Of a stretch of DNA of 64,000 bases, positions 25,441-41,545 are shown piece by piece (the first letter of the stretch is position 1; each line of letters starts with the position of its first letter). This DNA is from Epiperipatus broadwayi (Eukaryota; Onychophora; Udeonychophora; Euonychophora; Peripatidae). The translations under genes and the position numbers were made by a program. The stretch spans positions 562,001 through 626,000 of the forward strand of contig JAQFVV010006425.1 of the NCBI GenBank assembly GCA_028023455.1. Direction: 5' to 3'. The notes beneath the pieces are model-generated. The model had not been told where the DNA came from. It did no database searches and saw only the letters and a list, made by a program, of their open reading frames with translations.

Positions 25441-26894
25441 TGCAGAGATTAGAAAAATAATAAAAAAACGTTTACATTTAACGTTACTTAACCTAAAGCA
25501 ACACTATTTTGTGGTTATAATGAAAATAAAATAATTCAAACTTATTAGTGAAGATCAAGTTTATATATATATAATACATTCTAACTTTTTTAAAGTATAT
25601 TAAGAATTGTTTTTTAATCTTATAAAAAAGTTGATAAAATAATTTAAATTATGTTTTAAAAACTGATTTTTATATTCACTAAAATCATAAATATATGTCA
25701 AAATTAATTAAATGTTTTTTGAGACACAATGAATATTTTAAATCGATCATTTATTACTACAATGATGACTGTTTTTAAAATACTCTAATATATATATATA
25801 TATATATATACTGATTTCACATTCTAACAATTGCTTAAGTCAACAGTAAAATAAAAATAAATGCAGCTCTCTGCTTTACTGACATCTAGTGTAAACTTAA
25901 GTAATCAGTGATTACCAGATGCATATAAAAACCCTAGCTTCAATATTTTTACCACCATTCTAGATCAGTTTCTAAATTTTGCCTTTATCACTGAAGCCTA
26001 GGATTCAATGTTGAAAGAAATATAGATATTTATTTCACAATGACTTTTAACTGCATTGAAACTTTCAAACTACAAAAGTTAAAATTCAAATCAGCTTAAT
26101 ATTTTAAACTAAAGTAAATGTGAACTTCTTCTAACTTCAAATCTCACATCTCATTGATAAATAGGAAAGCCAGAAACGGATCTGAGAATGGTAATTCAAA
26201 TATTAAGGAAGAATATTTTTATATGTATGTATTAGTTATTGAGTAGTCTAACTCACATTGAAGAATAATAATGCAGAGACTGTTTTTGTCATAAAAAGAG
26301 TAATAGTGTTTGGTGATATATTGCTGAAATATAAACATTTTCCATTTGTACAATTTAAAAAAAAATTAAGGTCAAATAGCAAAACAAAACAACCTTTTAA
26401 AAAGTGATTTAAAGTGTTGCTGTCTTATCTTTGATGAAAGTATTCTACAGCAGAAATCAATGAGATTGGAAATATGTTAAAGAAACTGGATGATCTTATT
26501 TCTTTTTGGGTATTAACAAAATAGAGAAAACCAACATTTGGCAAAACACGTTGAAAAATACTTTTTTTTTCCATTATTTTTACTAGTTGTGGAAAAATAT
26601 GCAAGAATTATACAGTAAGAAAACAATTCTTTATTAATATATAATATCTTTTTAAAAAACATTAAAAATAAAATTGAACGTGAAATGCAATCAAGTTAGA
26701 TACCTAAGCCTTAATGTAATTACTATAATTACTTTTATTATTCAAGATGAGCAAATATCTTCAAAGCTAACTTCTAACTGGTGATCATAAGTGTTTTTCA
26801 ATTATTTCTAAAGACATATTTGATTTGTTGTTTTTATTTTTATTTTTTACATATTTTTGATCGTATGTTCCAGAAATGGGTGATGGAGTAGAAG
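25441..26894. other. AT-rich non-coding, nothing recognised
   Basis: AT tracts at 25,560 and 25,790. 25,850-26,000 is slightly less AT-rich but matches nothing else in the window. Confidence 0.4.
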
Positions 26895-26897
26895 TTT

Positions 26898-26900
26898 GAA

Positions 26901-26998
<98 letters not shown>

Positions 26999-27109
26999 AT
27001 GTTTGGCTGTCTGTCTATCTGTCTGTCTATCTATCTATCTATCTGTCTGTCTATCTATCTGTCTATCTATCTATCTGTTTGTCTGTCTGTCTATCTTTCT
27101 ATCTGTCTG

Positions 27110-27164
<55 letters not shown>

Positions 27165-27324
27165 GTCTATCTATCTATCTATCTTTGTCTATCTGTCTGT
27201 CTCTCTGTCTGTCTATATGTCTATCTATCTATCTATCTCTCTGTCTGTCTGTCTCTCTGTCTGTCTATATGTCTATCTATCTATCTATCCATCAATCCAT
27301 CTATCCATCTATCTATCTATCTAT
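26898..27324. repeat. (TCTA)n/(TCTG)n compound microsatellite
   Basis: Over 400 bp of tetranucleotide repeat. The first ~100 bp is pure TCTA; the middle mixes TCTG and TCTA in higher-order blocks, and the segment GTCTATATGTCTATCTATC appears twice near 27210 and 27262. The three overlapping Ser-Ile-Tyr-Leu/Cys-Leu-Ser frames are artefacts. Confidence 0.98.
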
Positions 27325-27750
27325 AAAGTTAAATTATAACATGTTCTATGTAAGTCTTGCTCACTTGAAAAAATAAAGATGTTTCAAAATGCATCAATAG
27401 TAAGAAAGATTGATCTGACTTCTGAGGTGATGAATGGTTGCGTTAGGATTGAACTAAAATGGAAGGCACACTGATTAAAACAAAAACTTGAAAAAAATAT
27501 TTGTGTTTAAAAATATATTTTACTGATAAAGTATCACAATATACTACAAATTAATAATTAATTTAAAATATATGGAATTATTGTTAAGTAAAATACTCAA
27601 ATTTAAAATAATTTAGACAATTAATAAAAATAAAATAAAATAAAAGCTGTAACGATAATTGTGCAAATATAGTTAAAATAATTTCCACTCTTATTAAACT
27701 AGACTCTAAATTACATATAAATTGTTTGCAATTCATTGTTAAATATGACA
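27325..27750. other. AT-rich non-coding
   Basis: No recognisable feature. The frame at 27584-27769 is a shadow of the ATC-repeat tail of the next element. Confidence 0.4.
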
Positions 27751-27751
27751 C

Positions 27752-28015
27752 TATCATCATCATCATCAACTATTATCAATCCACTGCAGGATAAAGGTCT
27801 CTCCAAGTTCCAACCATCTCCGATCTTTAGCTTCTCCACATCACCCCTGCACACTTTCTTCTTTCATCCATCCATCTCACATGTGGTCTCTTTATGGGTC
27901 TTTTACAATCTCTTGGAATACAGTTTAAGATTTCAATCGTTCATCTATTATCATCTCTTCTAGTAATATGTGTAACCCAACTCCACTTCAGTCTTTTAAT
28001 TTTTTCAATGAGCTA
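27752..28015 (-). pseudogene. 3' end fragment of an RTE-type LINE
   Basis: Starts with ATCATCATCATCATC (the 3' tail in reverse), then the reverse complement of the C-terminal RTE region seen at 6.8 kb, including the codons for DEIRK, RPHVRW and IEKIK (the AATTTTTTCAATGAG block near 28000). It has frameshifts. The plus-strand frame at 27736-27963 is a shadow. Confidence 0.8.
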
Positions 28016-30900
28016 AATAACACTATATGACACTATGGTTTATTTTTTAAAAGGTTAAATGTAAAAATATTTTAAGTTTATAAAATATAAATATGCTAAT
28101 ATTATAGCTATTAAAAATAACAAAGTACCGCTATTTCACAACTAAATTGTAAACTTGTATAAACAATAAATTCACGCACACGCTCATGTGTATAAAATTG
28201 AAAACATTATTTTTAGCCACTTATAAACGTATTGGATTTCAAATTTGAAAAGAAAAAAACACAAACGCACACACATAAAAAAAAAAGTAATTACTTTATT
28301 AAAAATGAGATAAAGTCTGCATTATTAATTAAGCCAAACCTCTAAAAAAAACAAATGTATCTATATTCCAAATGCTCAACATTTATAATATTTACCGTTT
28401 GTCTTGATAGATTGTATTTTTACTTTGTTTGCAGTGAGCAATATTTTTAAAAATATTTCAACATCTTAGCTAATTGAAGCTTTTTTTTTTGGATTTTAAC
28501 TTCATCTATATCTTTCCAATGAAAACATCCAATATTGCACTTCATTAGAATATTTTTTAAGATAATCTTTATGACTTATATGTATTACTCGTAAAATGAA
28601 ACCTTGTTTAAGTTTATCCCAAAATCAACAATTTTAAAAACTTTTTTTACTTTCATTGACTTCACATTCATAACTCAAGGAATATATTATTTTACAATTA
28701 TATTATAGTACTACATCTAATAAACTGAAGGACATACTCTAGTCATACATGCTTCTCATTTTAGAATCTTACAACATCATTAAATGAAATCAAAAAGAGA
28801 ACAGGGAAAAGAAAAGGGAATACATTATACTAAAAGTGGCTAGATATTTATAAGTAATTTTAATATGACTTATTAATTAGCAGAAATTGTTTTAAAATCT
28901 TTTTGTATATATATATATAGTATTTTATTCAGCATGGAACAATTCATTATGGAATAATTAGAATGATTACAAATTTAAGAGGCAGAATGAGGAAATGCAG
29001 TAGCAGATAGTGGTTATTTGTTGTTTTTCTTTATTAAATACCTCCCATGTCACTTACCATTACCTTTAAGGTAAACAGATGTTTTATTAATTAAACATTA
29101 AATGAGTATCATGAACGTGTAATCATAATAAACAGCAAATAAGTTGGAATATTTTATACTGGACAATGTTGAGTTAAAATTGAATGTCATAATAAGACAT
29201 AATTGACTGTAGCATCATTTTAGTGTGCACAGCCGATTTTAATGCATATTTACTTACCTAAAACATCTAATAATGAGAAAAATAAATAGAATAATTTCAA
29301 GGCTGCTTATAGTGGAAATTCTTCCACTCCACAGATGTTAAAATCTCTCATTACTGGTGTTTATATAAATAATAATCATTTCTTTCATAACTGAAATGTA
29401 TTTTTTTACCATGTAGTCATATCTGTATGATCAACACTGTTCACTCTATATTAATTAATGTTATAAATTAGTCAATTAGAAATTAAACAATATTTATTAA
29501 GTTTTATGTTAAATTAAATGATCAACAACAACATCAAAATAAATAAACCCTGCATATGTTAAACTTTAAATTGCAATTATATATCTCAAGTTTATAGATC
29601 ATTTGCAATTTGCTTTTAACTTTATATCAGCAATATTTGACATTTAATTTCTAATGGTTAAAATGATTTTTACTTAAAATTCTATTTATGATTTTAACAA
29701 TAGTAAATAATCACAAAGCATTTGTTTGGGGATCTTTGAAGAGAGAGAAGATGTCTGTCAAATCTCCTTCACTCTTCTGTATCTAACTTTAGTGCTACCT
29801 TGTCAGTTTTGTGCTCATTTTGATGGCCATTGATTTATTAGCTTAAAATAATCTGAAGAGTGCAGAAGTCTACAGATAACTACAGTCAAAATAAGCTTCA
29901 ACAAATCTTAACCTTACCTATTAGGATGTCGATTGATGAAAAATGATTGTGAGGGTAATTATGCATTCAATTCTTAGCAATTGGTAAAAGTTACCTTGGT
30001 TTTTTTCATTCATATACATAGTTATGCTTATTTTTATATGTTACTTGTATAATAATTATTTAAATCAAAAATTAATTATTACAATTTGATTTCATCCAAG
30101 TAAGTTTTATTTTTTAAAAAATATAAGTTAACAAATTTAATTATAATGGTAAATAAAACATTATAGTGGCATCATGCCTTTTTAAATACATATCTATATA
30201 ATGTTTATAATATTTTAAAAATTATAAATGCATTTTTAAATTTTAGAATAGAATTTACTAGAATTATTGTGACTTCACATTTACTCATCCATGTTTTTAA
30301 AAAAAAGTTCATTCAACAAAGATTTGTTAATTTTCTTTTTTCACCAGCTTAACTGATTTTTCTTTGCATAATCCAATCACAAAAGAATTTATTGTTCTTA
30401 TTATGTATTATTTGTATTGCTTTTTTTTCTATATTTTCTAAGTTCAAGTATGATTTTTAGAATGTTTTTCATTTCAACTCTTATATTTGTAACAAATCAA
30501 GTCAAATTTATTACATTCTAATACAGAGTAAAGGTGTAACACTAAAGTCAAATGTTGAATGATTACAAAAATTGCCACCAGAGAGAACAATGAAAATATT
30601 TTCACCAGTTGAAAGATTAAAAGAGTAATAATAGCATTTACAATCTTGAAAAAAAAATCTATTTCCGCTATAATATTATGTTTTATGTTAGAAATTTTCT
30701 AATAGACATACTGGTTCTCATGTTTTTAGATTTTAAATAAAATTCACAGATATTAAATGAAAAAATTCCATTCTGTTCAATAATCTTTATTATTCAAAAT
30801 CCCATCTCTGTCCTCTTTTCATTTGAAAATCCATTTTTGTTATCCTATCACTTAAAACCTCAACTTTTAAATGCTTTCTCTGAAGAATACTGATATCCAG
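28016..30900. other. long AT-rich stretch without recognised elements
   Basis: Homopolymers and AT tracts (for example 28908-28920). No coding frame, repeat pair or exon-like island was found. Confidence 0.4.
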
Positions 30901-30903
30901 CTA

Positions 30904-31489
30904 AGATGTGACATTTTGGACTATTTCCATCATTTATGAGTGAATGCTGAATGTAAAGAAAATTTTAAACTTTATTTAAACTTTCCAAATACAAACAACT
31001 TGTTAGTCAAAACACACAAATAGACAATACAGGTTAGTAATTACATAACATTTCAAGTAGTATTATTTCCCACTTTTCTTCAGGTGTTGCTGGCCTATAT
31101 GCACAGTGACAATATTCACTTAGAAATTGAACTCGCACGTTTAGATTCTTGAATATCGAATTTCAAGGCAAACACTCTACCAACTGAGCTATCCTGCCTT
31201 TGATAGAATAGCTCGAGAATTTTGTCTTGGAAATTCGATATTCAAGAATCTAAAGGTCCAAGTTCAACTTCTAAGTGAATATTGTCACTGTGCATATAGG
31301 CCAGCAACACCTGAAGAAGAGTGGAGAATAATACTACTCGAAACGTTGTGTAATTATGAACCTGTATTGTCTATTTGTGTGTTATTACTAACAAGTTCTT
31401 TGTATTTGGAAAGTTTAAATAAAATTTAATTTTTTTTTACATTCAACATTCACTCATAAATGATGGAAATAGTCCAACATATCATGTCT
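30904..31489. repeat. head-to-head inverted pair of tRNA-derived SINE-like repeats
   Basis: The left arm 30904-31195 and right arm 31197-31489 are imperfect reverse complements meeting with almost no loop. Each arm has a tRNA-like head at the centre. On the left (minus strand) it begins GGCAGGATAGCTCAGTTGG, a good box A, with box B GAGTTCAATTTC at 31123-31136; the right-hand head is more decayed. Next come GGCCAGCAACACCTGAAGAAG and an ACTACTCGAAACG block, and the outer ends carry TTTGGAAAGTTTAAATAAA. A third copy lies at 272-450. Arms differ by substitutions and small indels. Confidence 0.8.
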
Positions 31490-31780
31490 TATAATATACC
31501 ATCATTACAAACCTTCAGATAAATGATATCCAGCTATTTTATTGAATTATTGTTTTTGAATGTATATTTAATATTCAGTTTTTGCCATCAAATGCATTAA
31601 AATCTATTAACAAAATTCTCCATAATATGCACAAGTGAGAAACTCTAGATCTGATTGCAGAACCACATAAAATAGTTCTGTTTTAGAGCTTACAATAATT
31701 AAAATAAAAAGCAACTTCTGACTGCTTAATTGTAATAAATTATTGCTTTGAAATGATTATTGATATTTGTTATTGATCTT
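31490..31780. other. AT-rich non-coding
   Basis: Nothing recognised between the SINE pair and the AAT array. Confidence 0.4.
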
Positions 31781-35644
<3,864 letters not shown>

Positions 35645-36895
35645 GCAATGACAACAACAACAACAGCAATAGCAATAATAAAGTAATAATATAAAAGTCA
35701 GTTATTTAAAATAAAAATATAATAATAAATATAATTATTTAAAATAAATATTTTTGTAATGTTCTTAGGTAAAAGCATATTCAGACACCTACACATACTA
35801 CTCATATAAATGTATTAAAATTGTAAATTAAAAATAGACATCTAAAATTGTTAATAAATTTAATGTTTTACTTACTGAAATTAAATATTCTCAGTTAAAA
35901 TAATTTAAATCTCATTAAAAAAAATATTTTTTTTATGTATATAATTTATCAACTCATCAATATATTTGATTAAAATATTCTGTTCAAAACAATATTTATT
36001 ATTAATTCATTGATAAATAAATAAATTTTAAAAGAAAAAATAGAATATGATAGTATTATATATATATATACTTTTTATAACTTTTGCATTTAAAATGACT
36101 GCAACAAATTTGATGGAAGATTAGAGAAAGAAGAAAAGTGGCAAAGATGTGAAAGAGAAATTTTTCGAAAACCTTTATATTCACTCATTTATATAAAATG
36201 AGCGAAATAAATTCTATATTTAGTTAGAATGAGTTATATTAAGATCATAAAATATCCTATATCTTAATTTATGTAGCAATTACACTTTAGAATCAGCGCT
36301 GCTTTCAACATATAATTCTGCATTACTACTTTTAAAAATATTACCGAAATATTAAAATTAATTTACATTCTTATGTTAATGATGATCCAGGCAAAATGTT
36401 GCTATTTTTTTGATTTTATCACTAGCTAATAAAGAACTTAAAATATTATGCAATAGAATGTTAAAATTTTTTTAATGAATGTTAATTAGCGACTTAGTGC
36501 TACTTTCTTTCAAAAAACAATCCTACCCAAATCTGTGTGGCATATAAATATTCAAAATCTCGTCACAAAATAAATATTCTTTAATATATATGTGTAAATT
36601 CTAGCAAATGTTTCTTCCTATTTTACTGGTGGCCACACATTTAAAGGGTAATATTTTCTATTGGTAAATTATTCATCATTTACATAGTTAAGATTTTATT
36701 TCATTAACGTTTAAAATAAATTAATATATATATATATGTGTGTGTGTGCTCTGTGCACAGATAATGAAGCTTGTCTGTGAAATTTACAGTAAAATTATTT
36801 AAATAAAAATATTTCAGTAGTCATATAATACCAAGACTTCAAATTGCATAATGATATTTGTAGAATATATGTTAAAAATAACAGAAAAAAATTGA
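35645..36895. other. AT-rich non-coding
   Basis: Variant AAT/CAA triplets to 35685, AT tracts at 36055 and 36722, and a short GT run at 36738. No coding region. Confidence 0.45.
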
Positions 36896-36897
36896 AA

Positions 36898-37160
36898 GTA
36901 AAATATGTAAATAAAAGAACAAACAACCATTACTGACATCATTGAAAAAATTAAGAGTGTGAAATATAATTGGTCTGACATATTACTAGAAGATATATCA
37001 AAATAGGGGGATAGCTAAAGTTTTAATATTTATTCTAGAAGATTGTAAATGATTAATAAAAAAACTAGCATAATATGAATAATAAAATGTATTGAAGTTA
37101 AGTGGAAAAAAGTAATGATTGATATAAATGGATGAATGATGATAAAAAATAATGATGATG
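36898..37160 (+). pseudogene. strongly decayed 3' end of an RTE-type LINE
   Basis: AAAGAACAAACAACCATTAC and CATCATTGAAAAAATTAAGA match 6858-6892 almost base for base. The following WAGHIARRD- and GRPRVRW-equivalent regions are recognisable only by alignment with 6.9-7.1 kb, and the sequence ends in TGATGATGATGG. It is older than the copy at 6.8 kb. Confidence 0.65.
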
Positions 37161-37895
37161 ATGGTAATGCATCATCTGGATTTTTATTTTTGCACTTATC
37201 CTGAATCATTGGAAGTCATTCCCTCTGTTTTATTTTGCTCTAGACATGAGTGAAAAGCAAGGAATGAATGAAATTTCAATTATATATTGAGATAACATTT
37301 TAGCTATTGAGCTTTGCTAATGAGGAATGTTTAATTGTACATATTTATTCACTAGTACTCACATTGCTTTTTAAACTAATAATACTAATAATTTTAAAAT
37401 AACACACTGGATGTGATATAATCTATTGCACCCTTCTGATGAAATCCACTAGCCTCTAACTAGTATGTGTAAATTTGCTTGGCAATCTCATCACATATAT
37501 TTTGATTAATCATGTTTAACTAGGTATTTATTGTATAGCATGCTACATTTTAGCATTTCAATACATTTTTCTTTATAAATTAGCCAAAATCTTCTTTATT
37601 CATTATAACGCTTACAATGAGACTGATGTATATAAGACCAACATTGCATTACATTGAGTATAGACTTAGTACCTGAATATATACATAATGCTGGCAAATT
37701 ATAAAAAAAATGTTTATTGAAGATTAGCAGATGCAGTTTAAATGAAAATCAAATTCTGTAGAAGAGAGCATTCTTATTGACAATATTTATGTTTATAATA
37801 AAGACTTACATTACTTTTGACCACATGGCTGCTATTTTTTTCTATATTTATATAACAACAACTGAAACACAGGCTTATTATATACCTGTGTCTAT
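37161..37895. other. non-coding left of the palindrome
   Basis: No recognisable element. The ~35 bp before 37896 (ACACAGGCTTATTATATACCTGTGT) contains a small inverted repeat that recurs at 40510-40550, so it belongs to the repeat family that follows but lies outside the palindrome. Confidence 0.45.
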
Positions 37896-38000
37896 ATATA
37901 TAATATAGGGTATATGAGCACAGACTTTCAGATGACTCATCACTTTCCACTCTATCTAATAACACTGATACACTCAAGCACATATATGCTGAAAAGATAA

Positions 38001-38059
38001 ATAATCACCAATATACGTATTTCATGCTAAACCAGCAATCATCAGTTGGTCCAGATTAT
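38001..38059 (-). ncRNA. type I hammerhead ribozyme motif (left arm)
   Basis: On the minus strand the order is ATAATC (stem I distal), TGG bulge, ACCAA (stem I proximal), core CTGATGA, stem II TGCT/AGCA with loop GGTTT, GAAA, a tiny stem III in ATACGTAT, the expected cleavage position after TA, then TTGGT and GATTAT, which pair exactly with ACCAA and ATAATC. A natural type I hammerhead has this layout, with a stem I bulge facing the stem II loop. Two positions closing stem II (usually G and C) are T and T here, which may weaken it. Position 17 would be A, which is allowed but less common than C. Confidence 0.7.
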
Positions 38060-38509
38060 CATCTCCCACACATATATACTATAAGTGCTCAGATATATAT
38101 TAAGATAGACAATCTTCATACTTTAATGGACAGGCTCCAATTTGCTACACACTCCAACTCTTCAACCATCCATCCAATTGAAAATCTGATGATGGAATGC
38201 TCAAAGGCCACCCTGGGGCTGAGATTCTTGTCACACCCATGTTGACCTAAGGTCAATCTGAAACCCCACATGCATATGTATTAAATGGATTATGTCCTGT
38301 GCATGTGGGGTTTCAGATTGACCTTAGGTCAACATGGGTGTGACAAGAATCTCGGCCTCAGGGTGGCCTTCGAGCATTCCATTATCAGATTTTCAATTGG
38401 ATGGATGGTTGAAGAGTTGGAGTGTGTAGTAGATTGGAGCCTGTCCATTAAAGTATGAAGATTTTCTATCTTAATATATATCTGAGATAGTATATATGTG
38501 TGGGAGATG

Positions 38510-38568
38510 ATAATCTGGACCAACTGATGATTGCTGGTTTAGCATGAAATGCTTATATTGGTGATTAT
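38510..38568 (+). ncRNA. type I hammerhead ribozyme motif (right arm)
   Basis: Mirror copy of the motif at 38001-38059: ATAATC, TGG, ACCAA, CTGATGA, TGCT-GGTTT-AGCA, GAAA, then TGCTTATA in place of TACGTATA, TTGGT, GATTAT. Stem I is fully paired and stem II has 4 bp, but stem III has lost its palindrome. The intact left arm and this arm together suggest the ancestor had a canonical core. Confidence 0.65.
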
Positions 38569-38673
38569 TTATCTTTTCAACATATATGTGCTTGAGTGTA
38601 TCGGTGTTATTAGATAGAGTGAAAAGTGATGGGTCATCTGAAAGTCTGTGCTCATATACCCTATATTATATAT

Positions 38674-40500
38674 TTATATAATATAGAATTGGCCAATTAT
38701 TTCTATATAAGTGTAGTTATTTTCCACTTCTCTCTGACTAGAAATTTAGACCTAAGTGGAACAACAAATGCAAATAGATCATATTTTAACACATTTATTT
38801 TCTCTATGAGATTTAGAATGATGGTACAATGATAATCATGGGAGCTACATAATTTCAAAATCAGCTTTTAACCACCTCCTAGCATTATCATTTGAATATT
38901 GCTCATTCCTTAGAAAGATAACTTTTTTGTCAGCATACAACTATACAAATTTTAAAATTAAAGATATGTGGATATAAACTCTTCTATAACTTTGGAATTC
39001 AAATATTATAACTCCTGACTCTTTTCAATCATTGTACTTTGTATTTTAACACAGTAAAAGGAGTGGATTCAATATGAAACGGACACTTTGGTGTTTGAAT
39101 AGCAAATGATTTAAACAATAACTTTTTGTCACGTGACTTTATTTATTTATTTAAAAATAAGAGGTTGATTTTTATGTGAGTAAAATGACAGTTTCATTAC
39201 TGTTGTATAATAGTGGTTTAGTACAATACTAGGACGGTAAACTTTGGAATTCAAACTCCATTTATCATCATCCCAGATGTTACTTCTGGTGGTTGACTTT
39301 TCTTATGACTTTCTAAATGACTATATGAACTTTTATGTCTATAAAATTAAAATACTTTAAGCAGTATCACTGCTTAGAGATTTTGTTTAAATCTAAAAAA
39401 ATATTTTGAAAGAATTGTTTTTTAACTCTGTTTTTTTAATTTAATTTATAATGATTTTTTTTTTTTACTATGAAACGTGTAAACTATTGAATAATTAATA
39501 GAAATATTACTTAACAATGTCATTACATTTTAAAACGTTTTTGTTTGAAGCTGCATAAATCCACATTAAAATATTTAATTATTTATTAGCAATTTTAATA
39601 TAATTTGATTTTTTAAAAATCCAAAAGCCCTCTTTTTAATGGAAAACTTTACCACTCACCCCTCTTAATAAATATTTTCAAACAAAAATGAATCATCGTA
39701 GTTTTTGTTTAAAAATCTTCTCAGAATAACCGATTTAAACTCTATTTATTGTTAGAAAACATTAAATGGTATAAATCTGACATCAGTAACTGGGAAACAT
39801 AATTATTTTAAACATTTTTTAAACATAAAAAACATGAAGGAGGAAAGGATTCAAATTTTCATCATTATCTTCTTGTTTTGGCTTAAGTTTCTCGAGTAAC
39901 ATTTGAAGATTTACTCAAATAGCAGTTTTTCTTTTAATATTGAACTAATTAATGTAAACGAAATTTTATGGTAAACTTTGCAAAAAAACAAACAAACATA
40001 TATAATTGGTGTGGGTATTCGTTTTTGTTCTTTTTAGATTGTGATTTTGATATCCATTGAAAAGTATTGAATAGTTTGTTTGATTTTATTAAGAGAAATT
40101 TATTATGCGATACAAACCTACATTTTGCTATTACATGCTATTACAGTTTTTTGTGACAATTTTCTTTTTGTTTTTAAATTAGAAACTTATAAAATTATAA
40201 AAACCGACGAACATTTTTTAATTAATAACATTATTAATATAGTTCTTTATAGCAAAATATGTGCAAGAAATAAAATACACTTCAATCATTAATTGTTACT
40301 GACTTTGTGAAATGTAGCCTTTGTACATTGAAAACCTTAAAATATTATAAAGCTAGATTTTCCTAATCAATATTTATTCTACCACATTTTATACTTGTTT
40401 ATCCTAAGTTGTAAAATGATCATTTTATTGCTATTAAAAAACTAACTCTGATATTACAACAAAACTTCAACTACCAATTTTTTCTTTCATTTTATAAAAA
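38674..40500. other. AT-rich non-coding, nothing recognised
   Basis: No element or coding frame with motifs. Short frames at 38626-38832 and 40080-40292 are low-complexity. Confidence 0.4.
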
Positions 40501-40507
40501 TAAGTAA

Positions 40508-40655
40508 TTGAAACACACAGGCTTATTATATATCTGTGTCTATATATGTAATATATAGGGTATATGAGCACATACTTTCACACAACCCACCACTCTCCAC
40601 ACTATCTCATAACACTGATACACTTGAACACATGTATATAGATCACACAGATGAA
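40508..40655 (-). repeat. partial copy of the hammerhead-repeat family (tRNA-like end only)
   Basis: ACACAGGCTTATTATATATC, GGGTATATGAGCAC and CACTATCTCATAACACTGAT match 37868-37965 in order. The copy breaks off before the hammerhead region, which is replaced by unrelated AT-rich sequence after 40,655. Confidence 0.75.
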
Positions 40656-40869
40656 AAGCTTTAAAAACTATTTTAAAAATAAAAATATTTGAAAGTATTT
40701 TTTTTATAAAAAAAAAAAGTAAAGACTGATATTTTTAAAAATAGAAGTAAATGATTTCTATCATGTTTAATCTTAGAAAATGGAAATGATTGGGTTTTTT
40801 TTTTAATTAAATGATTGTTTTAAAGCAAACTAGCCTTTGGGGCACTTAAAATAATTTAAAAGGTCATAT

Positions 40870-41222
40870 AAGAGAATAAAAAGAATTAGCTTGACCAATG
40901 TTAGCACCAAGCCACAGCACGGACCAAAAAAGAGACTCTAGGATTAGTGATGTCTTGCTCATTGAATCCGAAAATTTGCTGATAAGAGGCAAATAAAATA
41001 AAAGACGAAATAATTGTTGTCTGAGATGCTATTATGCTATTGCAGATTTGACAATGTAGGGATCTGCAATAGATTTAATTTCTTGACAACCAGCTGAGGC
41101 CTCCCTATGATAGTTATGGACCAAAAGGAATGGCAAGTAGCGGCTTTGTTTTAAAGAGCACAAGCAATCTAATAAGTGATCACGAAGATGGACCTCTAAA
41201 TCTGCAGAATCCGAAAAGTATA
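40870..41222 (-). pseudogene. possible LTR-retrotransposon gag-like remnant
   Basis: The minus strand from 41222 reads YFSDSADLEVHLRDHLLDCL for some 60 codons before two stops. The spacing of hydrophobic and Leu-Arg-Asp residues recalls the gag region of Ty3/gypsy-type elements (a LRD-x-hh pattern), and base composition is richer in G+C than the flanks. No protease, RT or terminal repeats were found nearby. The assignment is weak; it could be any old coding remnant. Confidence 0.25.
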
Positions 41223-41545
41223 AACTCTTTTTGCTTATCTAATAGGAACTTTTTCTAAATTTGCAATGAGTAATTGAAAATAAGAATTCTCATCTGACCT
41301 AAAGAATTCAAATCAGTTATTAATATTTTTTTCTGCATACGTTTAATTAATCATTTTCATTTTGTTTTTGTTATGTGTTAATTAAATTCTTTGACTGTAT
41401 TTAAATTTAAGTTGGGTGTGGATGGCTATATAGATTCATTAAGTTTGTTAGTTTAAGGGAGCATTAATCTTGGGTTAGTTGTTTCACGGTTAAATTGTGT
41501 TAATGTATTGGATATATTGGTGTAATTAGTAAATGTAATATGAAT
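41223..41545. other. AT-rich non-coding
   Basis: Nothing recognised. Confidence 0.4.

Larger units (their letters stand above)
37896..38673. repeat. 778-bp near-perfect palindrome with a hammerhead ribozyme in each arm
   Basis: Left arm 37896-38273, loop 38274-38300 (27 bp), right arm 38301-38673. The arms are nearly identical reverse complements, with only scattered substitutions and an indel. From the outer end inwards each arm has: a tRNA-like part (CTGAAAGTCTGTGCTCATAT, the box B equivalent), a linker, a hammerhead motif, and ~230 bp of GC-richer sequence ending at the loop with TTTCAGATTGACCTTAGGTC. The GC-rich inner part is unlike the surrounding DNA. Two copies joined head to head, or one copied by template switching, would give this form. 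Open frames at 38024-38245 and 38329-38523 are mirror images of each other and non-coding. Confidence 0.9.

Noticed and set aside
26896-27376. Three overlapping frames up to 147 codons of Ser-Ile-Tyr-Leu/Cys-Leu-Ser
   Set aside because: Translation of the TCTA/TCTG array, with no start context or unique sequence.
38024-38523. Two frames with almost the same protein on opposite strands
   Set aside because: They are mirror images produced by the palindrome, not a gene pair.
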